DNA of 64,000 nucleotides from an uncultured Muribaculaceae bacterium (GTDB taxonomy: Bacteria; Bacteroidota; Bacteroidia; Bacteroidales; Muribaculaceae). A program made the translations under genes and the position numbers. The DNA is taken from the NCBI GenBank assembly GCA_910577585.1, contig CAJTNN010000004.1, forward strand, positions 68,989-132,988, given 5' to 3'. Shown piece by piece: positions 35,037-43,495 of the stretch (position 1 is its first letter; every line of letters starts with the position of its first letter). Under the pieces are notes generated by a model. That model was not told the DNA's origin. It saw only the letters and a program-made list of their open reading frames with translations, and ran no database searches.

Positions 35037-35225
35037 ATAAAAAATTAGGGTGTAGAGATTAAAAAATGGTTGTGTAATATTCGGTTGAAATTAGATATGG
35101 GATGTTTTAGGATTTTTTGGGAGATTGAGGGTGTAGGGTGAAGTAATCCCGCGATTTACATTGAGTGATTTGGAAAAGATTAATTGCATCATTCGGAAAG
35201 GGTTAAATTGAGTGGTTAGGAAAAG

Positions 35226-35261
35226 AAATCCGGCCGGGAACGTTGTGTCCCGACCGGATTT
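35226..35261 (-). terminator. Terminator of the fumarate reductase operon
   Basis: AAATCCGGCCGGGA (35226-35239) pairs with TCCCGACCGGATTT (35248-35261) with one G-T pair. In the minus direction it ends in ATTTCTTTT. It lies 58 nt after the FrdB stop. Confidence 0.8.
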
Positions 35262-35318
35262 TATTCCGGCAGCCTCCGGCGGGTAGGTCGGAGGTGCCCT
35301 TCAGGGTATGTGGTTATC

Positions 35319-36077
35319 TTACTGTTTGCACTTGGCGGCGATGTAGTGGCGGTTCATGCGGCCGATGTTGTAGAGCTTGATGTTCTTCGGGCACTCGGCA
35401 GAGCATGCGCCTGTGTTGGTGCAGTTGCCGAATCCGAGCTCGTCCATCTTGTCGACCATAGCGCGCACGCGGCGGTCCTTCTCTACAGCACCCTGGGGAA
35501 GCAGGGCGAGCTGACCGATCTTGGCCGACACGAAGAGCATTGCAGAGCCATTCTTGCAGGCAGCCACACATGCGCCGCAGCCGATGCAGCTTGCAGAGTC
35601 CATCGACTCGTCGGCATTGACCTTCGAGATGGGGAGGTCGTTGGCATCCTGTGCGCCGCCGCAGTTGAACGACACATAGCCGCCGGCCTGCTGGATCTTA
35701 TCGAACGCGTTGCGGTCTACCATCAGGTCCTTGATTACCGGGAATGCAGCCGAACGCCAGGGCTCTACGGTGATAGTCTCGCCATCTTTGAAGCGGCGCA
35801 TGTAGAGCTGGCAGGTGGTGGCACCGGTGGCCGGACCGTGGGGATGGCCGTTGATGTAGAGCGAGCACATGCCGCAGATACCCTCACGGCAGTCGTGGTC
35901 GAATACGATAGGCTCCTCGTGCTGCTCTACGAGCTGCTCGTTGAGGATATCGAGTGTCTCGAGGAAAGAAGTGTCAGGTGTGGTCTCGACATTCATATAA
36001 GTCTTAAACTCACCCTTCGCCTTAGGTCCGGCCTGACGCCACACCTTAAGGTTGACTCTCATTATATTGTCTTCCAT
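35319..36077 (-). CDS. frdB: Fumarate reductase/succinate dehydrogenase iron-sulfur subunit
   Basis: About 252 residues from ATG 36077 (MEDNIMRVNLKVWRQAGPKAKGEF). An upstream in-frame ATG at 36116 adds 13 residues without family resemblance. The 2Fe-2S ligands lie in FDHDCREGICGMCSLYING. Two further Cys clusters (SCIGCGACVAACKNG and CTNTGACSAECPKNI) hold the 3Fe-4S/4Fe-4S centres. It carries electrons between the quinol-oxidising cytochrome b subunit and the flavoprotein. It is the last gene of the frdCAB operon. Confidence 0.93.
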   Translation of the reverse strand: MEDNIMRVNLKVWRQAGPKAKGEFKTYMNVETTPDTSFLETLDILNEQLVEQHEEPIVFDHDCREGICGMCSLYINGHPHGPATGATTCQLYMRRFKDGETITVEPWRSAAFPVIKDLMVDRNAFDKIQQAGGYVSFNCGGAQDANDLPISKVNADESMDSASCIGCGACVAACKNGSAMLFVSAKIGQLALLPQGAVEKDRRVRAMVDKMDELGFGNCTNTGACSAECPKNIKLYNIGRMNRHYIAAKCKQ

Positions 36078-36146
36078 TGTTGATAGTTCTGAATAGATTG
36101 GATGATGCCGGGTCATGCGGGATGCTGCCCCGGCATGATCTTAAGT

Positions 36147-38174
36147 TTATGACTTATAGTTACGTGTCTGAACCTTGATAGCCTCGTAGTGCAGGGGCTC
36201 CTTGATGAGTTCGGGAGCCTTGCTGTCGCTGCCCTGGTAGTCCCAGCAGCTCACGTAGAAGCAGTTCTCGTCGTCGCGCTTGGCCTCGCCCTCTTCGGTC
36301 TGGTACTCCTCGCGGAAGTGACCGCCGCAAGATTCGTTGCGGCTCAGAGCGTCGTATGCGATGAGCTCACCCATGGTGATGAAGTCGTTGAGGCGGAATG
36401 CCTTGTCGAGCTCCACATTCATGCCGTCCTGTGAACCGGGCACATAGAGCTGAGTATCAAATACCTTGCGCAGCTCCTTGATTTTCTCGATAGCCTCCTC
36501 AAGGCTCTCCTTGGTACGGGCCATGCCCACGTTGTCCCACATGATGTGGCCCAGTTCCTTGTGGATAGAGTCAACCGAGCGGTCACCCTGGATCGACATC
36601 AGGCGGTCCATCTTGGCCTGGCACTCAGCCTCTGCCTTGTCAAACTCGGGCAGGTCGGTCGAGAAGTGGGGCACAGAGATCTGGTCGCTCAGATAGTTCT
36701 GGATAGTGTAGGGGAGCACGAAGTAGCCGTCGGCCAGACCCTGCATGAGGGCAGATGCGCCGAGGCGGTTTGCGCCGTGGTCAGAGAAGTTGCACTCGCC
36801 GATGGCGAAGAGACCCTTGATAGAGGTCTGCAGTTCATAGTCTACCCAGATGCCGCCCATAGTGTAGTGGATGGCGGGGAAGATCATCATCGGGTTGTAG
36901 TACTTCACGCCATTCTTCTCGCAGGCGAGCTCGCCGGGGTTGACGTCGGTGATCTCCTCGTACATGTCGAAGAGGTTGCCATAGCGCTGGCGCACCACGT
37001 CGAGGCCCAGACGGTTGATGGCCTCAGAGAAGTCGAGGAATACAGCCAGGCCGGTGTTGTTGACACCATAGCCCTTGTCGCAGCGCTCCTTGGCGGCACG
37101 CGAAGCCACGTCGCGGGGCACGAGGTTGCCGAAGGCCGGATAGCGGCGCTCCAGATAGTAGTCGCGCTCCTCCTCGGGGATATCGCTGCCCTTGATCTGG
37201 CCGGCCTGAAGCTTCTTGGCGTCCTCGATGTTCTTGGGCACCCAGATGCGGCCGTCGTTACGCAGCGACTCCGACATCAGAGTCAGTTTCGACTGCTTGT
37301 CGCCATGCACGGGGATACAGGTCGGGTGGATCTGCACGAATGCCGGGTTGGCGAAGTATGCACCCTTGCGGTAGCAAGCCATAGCGGCCGACACGTTGCA
37401 GCCCATGGCATTGGTCGAGAGGAAGTAGGTGTTGCCGTATCCGCCGGTGGCGATCACCACGGCGTGAGCGGCGAAGCGCTCGAACTTGCCTGTCACCAGG
37501 TTCTTGGCGATGATGCCGCGTGCGCGCTCCACACCATCCTTATCCTTGACGAGCACCACGTCGTGCATCTCATAGCGGTTGTAGCTCTTCACCTTGCCGA
37601 GCTGGATCTGGCGGTTGAGCGAAGAGTATGCGCCGAGCAGCAGCTGCTGGCCGGTCTGACCCTTGGCGTAGAATGTGCGGCTCACCTGGGCGCCACCGAA
37701 AGAACGGTTGGCCAGCAGGCCGCCATATTCGCGTGCGAAGGGCACACCCTGTGCCACACACTGGTCGATGATATTGTTTGACACCTCGGCCAGACGGTAT
37801 ACGTTGGCCTCACGGGCGCGGTAGTCGCCACCCTTCACAGTGTCGTAGAAGAGACGGTATACAGAGTCGCCGTCGTTCTGATAATTCTTGGCGGCGTTGA
37901 TACCACCCTGCGCGGCGATAGAGTGAGCGCGGCGGGGTGAGTCCTGGATGCAGAAGTTGAGCACATTGAAGCCCATCTCACCCAGTGTGGAGGCTGCAGA
38001 TGCGCCGGCCAGACCGGTGCCCACGACGATGACGTCGAGCTTACGCTTGTTGGCAGGGTTGACGAGCTTCTGATGAGCCTTGTAGTTGGTCCATTTCTCA
38101 GCGATCGGACCCTCCGGGATTTTGGAATCGGCCGGATTCATTGTTGTTACTTTCGAAAGTTCTATAGTTGCCAT
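36147..38174 (-). CDS. frdA: Fumarate reductase/succinate dehydrogenase flavoprotein subunit
   Basis: This 675-residue protein has the FAD-binding fold VIVVGTGLAGASAASTLGEMGFNV and the segment around the FAD-linked His (RRAHSIAAQGGINAAKNYQNDGDS). It also has the substrate/active-site regions FVQIHPTCIPVHGDKQSKLTLMSESLRNDGRIWVP and HYTMGGIWVDYELQTSIKGLFAIGECNFSDHGANRLGASALMQGL. In Bacteroidales this quinol:fumarate reductase completes the succinate-producing branch fed by PckA and generates energy anaerobically. It starts 18 nt after frdC. Confidence 0.96.
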   Translation of the reverse strand: MATIELSKVTTMNPADSKIPEGPIAEKWTNYKAHQKLVNPANKRKLDVIVVGTGLAGASAASTLGEMGFNVLNFCIQDSPRRAHSIAAQGGINAAKNYQNDGDSVYRLFYDTVKGGDYRAREANVYRLAEVSNNIIDQCVAQGVPFAREYGGLLANRSFGGAQVSRTFYAKGQTGQQLLLGAYSSLNRQIQLGKVKSYNRYEMHDVVLVKDKDGVERARGIIAKNLVTGKFERFAAHAVVIATGGYGNTYFLSTNAMGCNVSAAMACYRKGAYFANPAFVQIHPTCIPVHGDKQSKLTLMSESLRNDGRIWVPKNIEDAKKLQAGQIKGSDIPEEERDYYLERRYPAFGNLVPRDVASRAAKERCDKGYGVNNTGLAVFLDFSEAINRLGLDVVRQRYGNLFDMYEEITDVNPGELACEKNGVKYYNPMMIFPAIHYTMGGIWVDYELQTSIKGLFAIGECNFSDHGANRLGASALMQGLADGYFVLPYTIQNYLSDQISVPHFSTDLPEFDKAEAECQAKMDRLMSIQGDRSVDSIHKELGHIMWDNVGMARTKESLEEAIEKIKELRKVFDTQLYVPGSQDGMNVELDKAFRLNDFITMGELIAYDALSRNESCGGHFREEYQTEEGEAKRDDENCFYVSCWDYQGSDSKAPELIKEPLHYEAIKVQTRNYKS

Positions 38175-38192
38175 ATCGTCTGAAAAATTTTA

Positions 38193-39179
38193 TTAGTTAG
38201 CAGGCTGGGGAGCGGGAGCTGCCGAGGGAGCGATAGCCTCCGGGGCGGCGTCGGCGCTTTCAAGATAGTCGAAGAAAGCCACCTGGCCCTCGAGGAATTC
38301 CACCATCGCGGGATACTTAGGCTCATTTGCGAAGTAAGCCTGTGCCTGCGGGTCAGTCATCTGGCTGAGCTGGCCGCGCACCATCTTGGTGAACTCTTCG
38401 TAAGGTACTGCCGAGAGAGTCTGCACGGCTGCCGGACCGAAGTCCTTTTCGTATTCAGGCACCACCATGGCCTTGTACTGCTCGCGCAGGGCCGGGTCGG
38501 TGAGATAAGTCTTTTTGTTGGCGTTGACGGTAAACACCACTGCCTCGGCGATGAAGAGTACAACCACGATTGAAGTCCACCATGCGGCGATCTTCTTCAG
38601 ACGCGGAATCCATACAGTGCTGTCCCAACCCACTGACTGGAACATCGACCAGAAACCATGGTTGAGGTGGAACCACAGAGCCACGAAACCGATGATGTAC
38701 ACGATCGGAGTCCAGATCTGTGAGAAGGCCTCCTGCAGGAAGAGAGTGCCGGCGGCGGCCGGGATCATAGTCTCGGTGCCGAGGATCTCCACGAGCTGCA
38801 TCTTGGCCCAGAACTGGATCATGTGCACCACGAGGAATGCCAGGATCACGATACCGAGCACGAGCATGTTCTGCGACGACCACTCCACGCCCTTGGGCAT
38901 CTTGGATACGGCGTAACGCTCATGACCGCGTGCGCGGCGGTTCTGAAGAGTCAGCATCACAGCATAGATGATGTGAACGATGATAAACGCTGCCAGTCCG
39001 GCTGAGGCAATCAGGGCATACCAGTTAGCTCCGAGGAAGAGGCATACCGAGTTGTAGGCCGCAGGCCAGGCGATGGCTACTGCGTTCATCAAACAGTGAA
39101 AGGTCACGAATAGGACGAGCACGGCGCCGGTGATGGCCATGATGAACTTACGTCCTACTGAAGAGTTTGATAACCACAT
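38193..39179 (-). CDS. frdC: Fumarate reductase cytochrome b subunit with long C-terminal extension
   Basis: This 328-residue protein begins MWLSNSSVGRKFIMAITGAVL and has five membrane helices through about residue 218. Heme-ligand-type histidines are at 28, 69, 119 and 171/174 (HCLMN, VHIIYAV, VHMIQFW, WFHLNHGFWSMFQS). This is the single-subunit, diheme cytochrome b of epsilon/Bacteroidetes-type quinol:fumarate reductases. Family members usually end soon after the last helix. Here about 108 extra residues follow: charged and helical (ALREQYKAMVVPEYEKDFG...), ending in an Ala/Pro-rich tail (APEAIAPSAAPAPQPAN). First gene of frdCAB. Confidence 0.92.
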   Translation of the reverse strand: MWLSNSSVGRKFIMAITGAVLVLFVTFHCLMNAVAIAWPAAYNSVCLFLGANWYALIASAGLAAFIIVHIIYAVMLTLQNRRARGHERYAVSKMPKGVEWSSQNMLVLGIVILAFLVVHMIQFWAKMQLVEILGTETMIPAAAGTLFLQEAFSQIWTPIVYIIGFVALWFHLNHGFWSMFQSVGWDSTVWIPRLKKIAAWWTSIVVVLFIAEAVVFTVNANKKTYLTDPALREQYKAMVVPEYEKDFGPAAVQTLSAVPYEEFTKMVRGQLSQMTDPQAQAYFANEPKYPAMVEFLEGQVAFFDYLESADAAPEAIAPSAAPAPQPAN

Positions 39180-39313
39180 AGCAGTTCTGAAATTTAGAAG
39201 TTTTATTTAATTTATTGAACTTTAAAGGTTTGCATAGCCGTGGCCGGCCATAACGCCGCTATGGGCGCGCCCACGTGCCGGAGCCGCGCGGCCGCATATA
39301 GCGTTAATATCTA

Positions 39314-39344
39314 CAAAATTATTACAAATATCCCTATCCACAAA
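39314..39344 (-). promoter_or_regulatory. frdCAB promoter
   Basis: On the minus strand TTTG (39344-39341), a 19-nt spacer and TAATTTTG (39321-39314) are an ideal consensus match. It lies about 130 nt before the frdC ATG. The rest of the gene-free stretch 39180-39531 is GC-rich near 39240-39295 and contains a GAGGCGG/CCGCCTC hairpin at 39460-39483. Confidence 0.7.
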
Positions 39345-39459
39345 ATAAAACTCCCACTTTTTTAGCCCCACCCCCCGCCGCGGCGCCCCGCGCCGGCGCA
39401 TAATGCCGGTACAAGCGCCACGCCTTTTATTCTATCCTCCGGATGTAATGAAGATGACA

Positions 39460-39483
39460 GAGGCGGATCCGAAGACCCGCCTC
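39460..39483 (-). terminator. Possible terminator of the S24-like operon
   Basis: GAGGCGG (39460-39466) pairs with CCGCCTC (39477-39483). It sits about 50 nt beyond the stop at 39532. There is no T-tract, so confidence is low. Confidence 0.35.
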
Positions 39484-39531
39484 AATATAAATAGTTTGGG
39501 CGCCGAAGTGCACGCAACCCTCGCCTTATCC

Positions 39532-40299
39532 CTATGCCATACCGGGAATGACCGGTTTGGGAAAAGCTGCGATAACCTGACCTATGGCGTATCCCACCGG
39601 ATGAATCGAGAATCTTATCTCGCGTGTGCGGGTGTGGAATGTGGTGGAGATGATCACCTCTCTGTCACGTGGATTAGCATCCTTGCAATCCACAAACTCC
39701 TCTCTGAACTTAGGCAGACGCTTACATATGAAATCATCTATCAGCGCTGCATCACCGTCATAGTCCGGCAGCCCGCGCACTACCTGAAAAGCATCAGATT
39801 GCAAAATACCTTTCAGCACATCCTCCATATCCGGCTTAAATTCTGTAATCTGCCATGCACGCCTGATTTTATACTGCGGCTGGTTCTCTGTCGATTTATG
39901 CTTGCGGAGCACAACCACGGCAGGGAGTTGCAACTTGCTGAAATCAATCCCCTTCGTAGCGAAAATCAGATCCTGGTCGTTGATATGGCAATATTTCATT
40001 GAATTCCCTTCTACTGCAAATACACGGTAATCTTCAGGATTCAGGGGTTGGCCATATTTGTCCTCAAACTTTATCAGGCTCAGAGCAGGGATGTCGATGC
40101 TTTTCGGAGTTAGCTTTGAGTCATCATCAGAGCCTGCCAGAGCCGTAGCCACACTCATCATCCGGCGCAGCATCGCCTGGCGGGTTGACGCACGCTCCTT
40201 TCGAGTCCGCATTGCCATCCCGACAAACAGATATACGAATATGCATGCTGCCACCGCCAGCGCTATCCAAAGCAGAGTGATAAAAATATTCGTATCCAT
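39532..40299 (-). CDS. Membrane-anchored S24/LexA-like peptidase-fold protein
   Basis: A 255-residue protein with one N-terminal membrane helix (FITLLWIALAVAACIFVYLFVGMAM, 6-30), a basic stretch, and then a domain with the S24 peptidase pattern. EGNSM (98-102) carries Ser100 in the position of the catalytic Ser of LexA/UmuD/CI. NDQDLIFA (107-114) matches the following 'GDivla' strand. VVVLRKHKS leads to YKIRRAW, where Lys144 would be the general base. The Ser-Lys spacing of 44 is close to that of lambda CI (43). No HTH is present. Its start overlaps the previous stop by 1 nt (TAATG). Substrate is unknown, and the match is by motif only. Confidence 0.6.
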   Translation of the reverse strand: MDTNIFITLLWIALAVAACIFVYLFVGMAMRTRKERASTRQAMLRRMMSVATALAGSDDDSKLTPKSIDIPALSLIKFEDKYGQPLNPEDYRVFAVEGNSMKYCHINDQDLIFATKGIDFSKLQLPAVVVLRKHKSTENQPQYKIRRAWQITEFKPDMEDVLKGILQSDAFQVVRGLPDYDGDAALIDDFICKRLPKFREEFVDCKDANPRDREVIISTTFHTRTREIRFSIHPVGYAIGQVIAAFPKPVIPGMA

Positions 40300-40529
40300 T
40301 AGAATTGAGATTTTGAGGATCCAACATTGAAGAGAGCCAGATGACTCCCGATATTATTCATGAAATGCGTTGACATAAACTTAAGCCAACACATCGTGGC
40401 TACGCCGAAACATCCCCAGAGCCAGTCAAGCTCCGGACACCTGAAGAATAGATAAGTAAGCACGCCTGTTGCAACTACCGACAACAGCACTTTAATCAAC
40501 AGATATATCAGCGTGACACCAAACTGCAT
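40299..40529 (-). CDS. Small two-helix membrane protein
   Basis: This 76-residue protein has two hydrophobic helices (LIYLLIKVLLSVVATGVLTYLFF and WLWGCFGVATMCWLKFM) and a polar tail. No family recognised. It lies between the other small membrane protein (22-nt gap upstream) and the S24-like gene, whose ATG overlaps its stop codon, so it belongs to one three-gene operon. Confidence 0.6.
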   Translation of the reverse strand: MQFGVTLIYLLIKVLLSVVATGVLTYLFFRCPELDWLWGCFGVATMCWLKFMSTHFMNNIGSHLALFNVGSSKSQF

Positions 40530-40551
40530 TTCTTTATAGACACATGCAGTG

Positions 40552-40827
40552 TCAAAAAAGGTTAATTATACATTCCCCAAGAAATACGACATATACTATA
40601 AGTCCGCTGAAAAATATTCTCTCTACAAGAATCTTGTTTTCCAAAGATATCGGAATAGGTGTCTGACTGGCTTCATGTATTTTAGCGGCTGACTCCGAGA
40701 TATCAGGCACTGTGAGCAGATTAAGCGCACCAAGAACGATTCCGATCAGCCACAGCAACATATGCAGCCACGGTATGACTGATGGATGATTCAGAAGGTG
40801 AGAATTGGTTGGCTTGTCATTGCCCAT
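40552..40827 (-). CDS. Small two-helix membrane protein
   Basis: This 91-residue protein has helices at about residues 18-38 (VIPWLHMLLWLIGIVLGALNLL) and 68-90 (VERIFFSGLIVYVVFLGECIINLF). A ~30-residue polar loop between them (TVPDISESAAKIHEASQTPIPISLENK) is probably extracytoplasmic. No family recognised. First gene of the operon with the S24-like protein; a good promoter lies just upstream. Confidence 0.6.
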   Translation of the reverse strand: MGNDKPTNSHLLNHPSVIPWLHMLLWLIGIVLGALNLLTVPDISESAAKIHEASQTPIPISLENKILVERIFFSGLIVYVVFLGECIINLF

Positions 40828-40855
40828 AAAGAATGCCTAAATAGTCTATTTTATG

Positions 40856-40886
40856 CAAAATTAATCAAAATTCAATAAAGAGCCAA
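40856..40886 (-). promoter_or_regulatory. Promoter of the S24-like membrane operon
   Basis: On the minus strand TTG (40886-40884), a 20-nt spacer and TAATTTTG (40863-40856) match the consensus. The predicted leader to ATG 40827 is about 25 nt. Confidence 0.6.
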
Positions 40887-40920
40887 TTATCCCAATCTAA
40901 AAATTCAATAAAGCGTTGGC

Positions 40921-40929
40921 GTTGGGCGT
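40921..40929. repeat. Possible target-site duplication, left
   Basis: GTTGGGCGT lies 3 nt outside the left end of the non-coding element and is repeated at 41626-41634, 2 nt outside the right end. Confidence 0.45.
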
Positions 40930-40932
40930 GGG

Positions 40933-41623
40933 CGTTAAGTTAAGGATACAACTTTGGCTGAGTTGGCTTGGAAGATGGGGAAGGAATTTTTTAGGCGCGG
41001 ATCGTTCTCTTACTCGCTGCAATGCAGCTCGTTGCGAGCGCGGATGGAATGGATTAACGCGGATTTTCTTTTGCTTCAGATGCTAATTGGATGGGGCGCA
41101 GGCACATCGGCACTATGCGCCTTGTGGCGACGCGGATGGTGCCGGATGCTAATCGACCCCCAAGAGACTACATACTTTTCACGGGAGAACGGTGGTTACG
41201 GGAGTACGGGGTTACGGGAGTACGGTGGCTAACGGGAGTACGGCTTTTTACGTGACGGGAGAACGTTTTTTACGGGAGAACGATGGTGAAGACACTCGGC
41301 TTTTTCGTTCTCCCGTTGAATCTCCCGTTCTCCCGTAAGAATTCCTTGTACACCCGTAAAAGCCCCGTTCTCCCGTGAAATCCGTATCATGGGGGAGGGC
41401 GCAGCTATCCGCGAGCTTCAAGGCGCTCAGCGCCGAGATGCATCCGTCCCCACCCGCGTGCAACCCTGCGTATACATAGCACAAATATGATCCGCGTTAA
41501 TCCATCCCATCCGCGGCGCAGTCGCGCAGCTACAAGCGAAAAAATCCGCGCCTTTAAATTCATTCCCCATCTTATCAATAAATTCATCCCCATCTTACCA
41601 ATTGATTCTTCCTTAACTTAACG
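40933..41623. mobile_element. Non-coding MITE-like element, full-length copy 2
   Basis: This 691-bp element has perfect 14-bp ends (CGTTAAGTTAAGGA at 40933-40946 and its complement at 41610-41623). They extend inward as imperfect terminal inverted repeats of about 130 bp (both sides carry GATGGGGAA, GAATTT, GGCGCGGAT and GGATTAACGCGGAT). Inside are six forward 11-mers (ACGGGAGAACG/ACGGGAGTACG at 41181, 41198, 41214, 41232, 41255, 41272) and three inverted ones (CGTTCTCCCGT at 41306, 41326, 41366), capped by a palindromic GGCGCTCAGCGCC. The ORFs across it are short and lack coding character. No transposase is encoded. Copy 1 is at 28058-28479. Confidence 0.8.
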
Positions 41624-41625
41624 GA

Positions 41626-41634
41626 GTTGGGCGT
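41626..41634. repeat. Possible target-site duplication, right
   Basis: GTTGGGCGT, identical to 40921-40929 on the other side of the element. Confidence 0.45.
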
Positions 41635-41678
41635 AGCGTCGGGTCTGACAAGTCTGACCCACACTTCCGGCGAGGGAG

Positions 41679-42293
41679 TCAGTTATGGCCGTTGAAAGGC
41701 TCGACCGTGGCCTCACCCTCTTGCGAGATGCCCTCGCGGATGAGCACCTTCTTTATCGTCAGCCAGATAACTTCGAGGTCGGTCAGAAACGTCAGATGGT
41801 CAACATACCACACATCCAGCTCAAACTTCCGATGCCACGGAATCGAATTACGCCCGTGACACTGCGCCCAGCCGGTGATACCCGGTCTCACCTCGTGGCG
41901 GCGAGCCTGCTCAGGCGAATAGAGCGGCAGATACTTCACCACCAGCGGGCGCGGCCCCACCAGCGACATATCCCCCTTCAGCACATTCCACAACTGCGGC
42001 AGCTCATCCACCGAAGTAGAACGCACCAGCCGCCCCACCTTAGTGAGGCGCTGCGCATCCGGCAACAACTTGCCATCCGCATCGCGCTCATCAGTCATCG
42101 TCTTGAACTTCACCACGCGGAAGATTCGCCCATCCTTACCCGGGCGCTCCTGAAAGAAGAAAGCCCCCGCCCCCTTGTTGGCGAAATGCAGCCACGCCGT
42201 CACCGCCGCCAGCGGCAGCGCCAGCACCAGCAGCGCGCCCCCGCTCGCCACTACATCAATCCCCCGCTTCACAAATCGCCTGTAGATACCCAT
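41679..42293 (-). CDS. Initiating sugar-phosphate transferase (undecaprenyl-phosphate phosphoglycosyltransferase)
   Basis: About 204 residues from ATG 42293 (MGIYRRFVKRGIDVVASGGALLVLALPLAAV), which places the single reentrant hydrophobic helix at the N-terminus. The catalytic region has FFFQERPGKDGRIFRVVKFKTM, then RSTSVDELPQLWNVLKGDMSLVGPRP and PGITGWAQCHGRN. These are the signatures of small monotopic transferases (PglC type) that place the first sugar phosphate on undecaprenyl phosphate. Last gene of the polysaccharide locus in transcription order, 10 nt after the epimerase. The frame extends 32 codons upstream without homology. Confidence 0.93.
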   Translation of the reverse strand: MGIYRRFVKRGIDVVASGGALLVLALPLAAVTAWLHFANKGAGAFFFQERPGKDGRIFRVVKFKTMTDERDADGKLLPDAQRLTKVGRLVRSTSVDELPQLWNVLKGDMSLVGPRPLVVKYLPLYSPEQARRHEVRPGITGWAQCHGRNSIPWHRKFELDVWYVDHLTFLTDLEVIWLTIKKVLIREGISQEGEATVEPFNGHN

Positions 42294-42303
42294 CTCACTC
42301 AGA

Positions 42304-43356
42304 TTATAGGTTATAATATTCTTTGAACCATGCAACCGTCTTGTCAATTCCATCTTGTAATGGAGTTGAGGGCTTGAATCCTGTAGCAATAGCTAAGGCA
42401 GATGAATCGGCATATGTCTGATAGACATCCCCTTTTTGCATAGGAAGGAATTCTTTTAATGCCTCTTTACCTATGGATTTTTCTATACACTCTATATAAT
42501 CCATAAGTTTAGTAGGATGCTGGTTCCCTATATTGAAAATCTGATATGGAGCCGAAGAGGAAGCCGGGTCAGGGTTTTCGCAGTCCCATTTTTCTTTTCC
42601 TTCTGGGAGGACATCAATGACTCGGACTACACCTTCTACTATATCATCAATATAAGTAAAGTCCCTCAGCATATCGCCGTTGTTGAACACTTTTATCGGG
42701 CGGTTATGTAGGATGGCGTCCATGAAAAGAAATGGAGACATGTCGGGGCGTCCCCAGGGGCCGTATACTGTAAAGAACCGTAATCCGGTAGTAGGTAAGT
42801 TATAGAGCTTTGAGTAGGCATGAGCCATCAATTCATTGCTCTTTTTTGTGGCTGCATATAGACTAACCGGATGTGCGATTCCATCATGTTCAGAGAATGG
42901 TACTTTGCCGTTTAATCCGTATACACTGGATGATGAGGCATAAACAAGATGTTTGACATCGCTATTGCGGCATCCTTCCAAAACGTTTATGAATCCGTCA
43001 ACATTACTTTCAATATAAGCATGCGGATTCGAAATAGAGTATCTTACTCCAGCCTGAGCCCCGAGATTAATAACGATATCAAAGCCACCATTTGCAAATA
43101 GCATAGCCATGGCCTGAGTATCTTCAAGGTTCATCCGTATGAAACTGAAGGTAGGAAATTTTGAGCTCTGAGTGAATTTGTACCATCCGATACTCTCTTT
43201 TTGAATTCCTAACTGATGCAACCTGCTTTCTTTAAGTTCAGTAGAATAATAATCGTTTAGATTGTCTAATCCTACGACTGTTTCTCCTTTTTCAAGGAGT
43301 CTATGACATACCGCACTGCCTATGAATCCCGCAGCTCCGGTTACTAAAATCTTCAT
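42304..43356 (-). CDS. NAD-dependent epimerase, UDP-glucuronate 4-epimerase type
   Basis: This 350-residue SDR starts MKILVTGAAGFIGSAVCHRLLEKG (NAD-binding TGAAGFIG) at ATG 43356. It shows the inserted LNDYYSTELKESRLHQL segment typical of UDP-GlcA 4-epimerases (CapI/WbpV type), the catalytic YAATKKSNE (Tyr-x3-Lys), and TGLRFFTVYGPWGRPDMSPFLF. It interconverts UDP-glucuronate and UDP-galacturonate, supplying a uronic acid to the capsule. UDP-glucose/xylose-type relatives cannot be fully excluded. Confidence 0.9.
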   Translation of the reverse strand: MKILVTGAAGFIGSAVCHRLLEKGETVVGLDNLNDYYSTELKESRLHQLGIQKESIGWYKFTQSSKFPTFSFIRMNLEDTQAMAMLFANGGFDIVINLGAQAGVRYSISNPHAYIESNVDGFINVLEGCRNSDVKHLVYASSSSVYGLNGKVPFSEHDGIAHPVSLYAATKKSNELMAHAYSKLYNLPTTGLRFFTVYGPWGRPDMSPFLFMDAILHNRPIKVFNNGDMLRDFTYIDDIVEGVVRVIDVLPEGKEKWDCENPDPASSSAPYQIFNIGNQHPTKLMDYIECIEKSIGKEALKEFLPMQKGDVYQTYADSSALAIATGFKPSTPLQDGIDKTVAWFKEYYNL

Positions 43357-43495
43357 ATGATGATGAATTAAAAAACCATCCCAGTCCAAGAGGGATTGTG
43401 GGGAATTTGAAATAGCGCCTCTTGAACTAGGGATGGTAGTTTTAATATTTTAAAGTGATTGGGTAATCCCAATCAAGTTGAATATGACGTAGAGG

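Noticed and set aside
36546..37781. 411-residue plus-strand ORF
   Set aside because: It is antisense to frdA in a G/C-rich frame; the frdA reading is unambiguous.
40954..41593. Short ORFs inside the 691-bp element
   Set aside because: They cross the 11-mer arrays and terminal repeats, and their translations are Arg/Gly-rich repeats without coding character.
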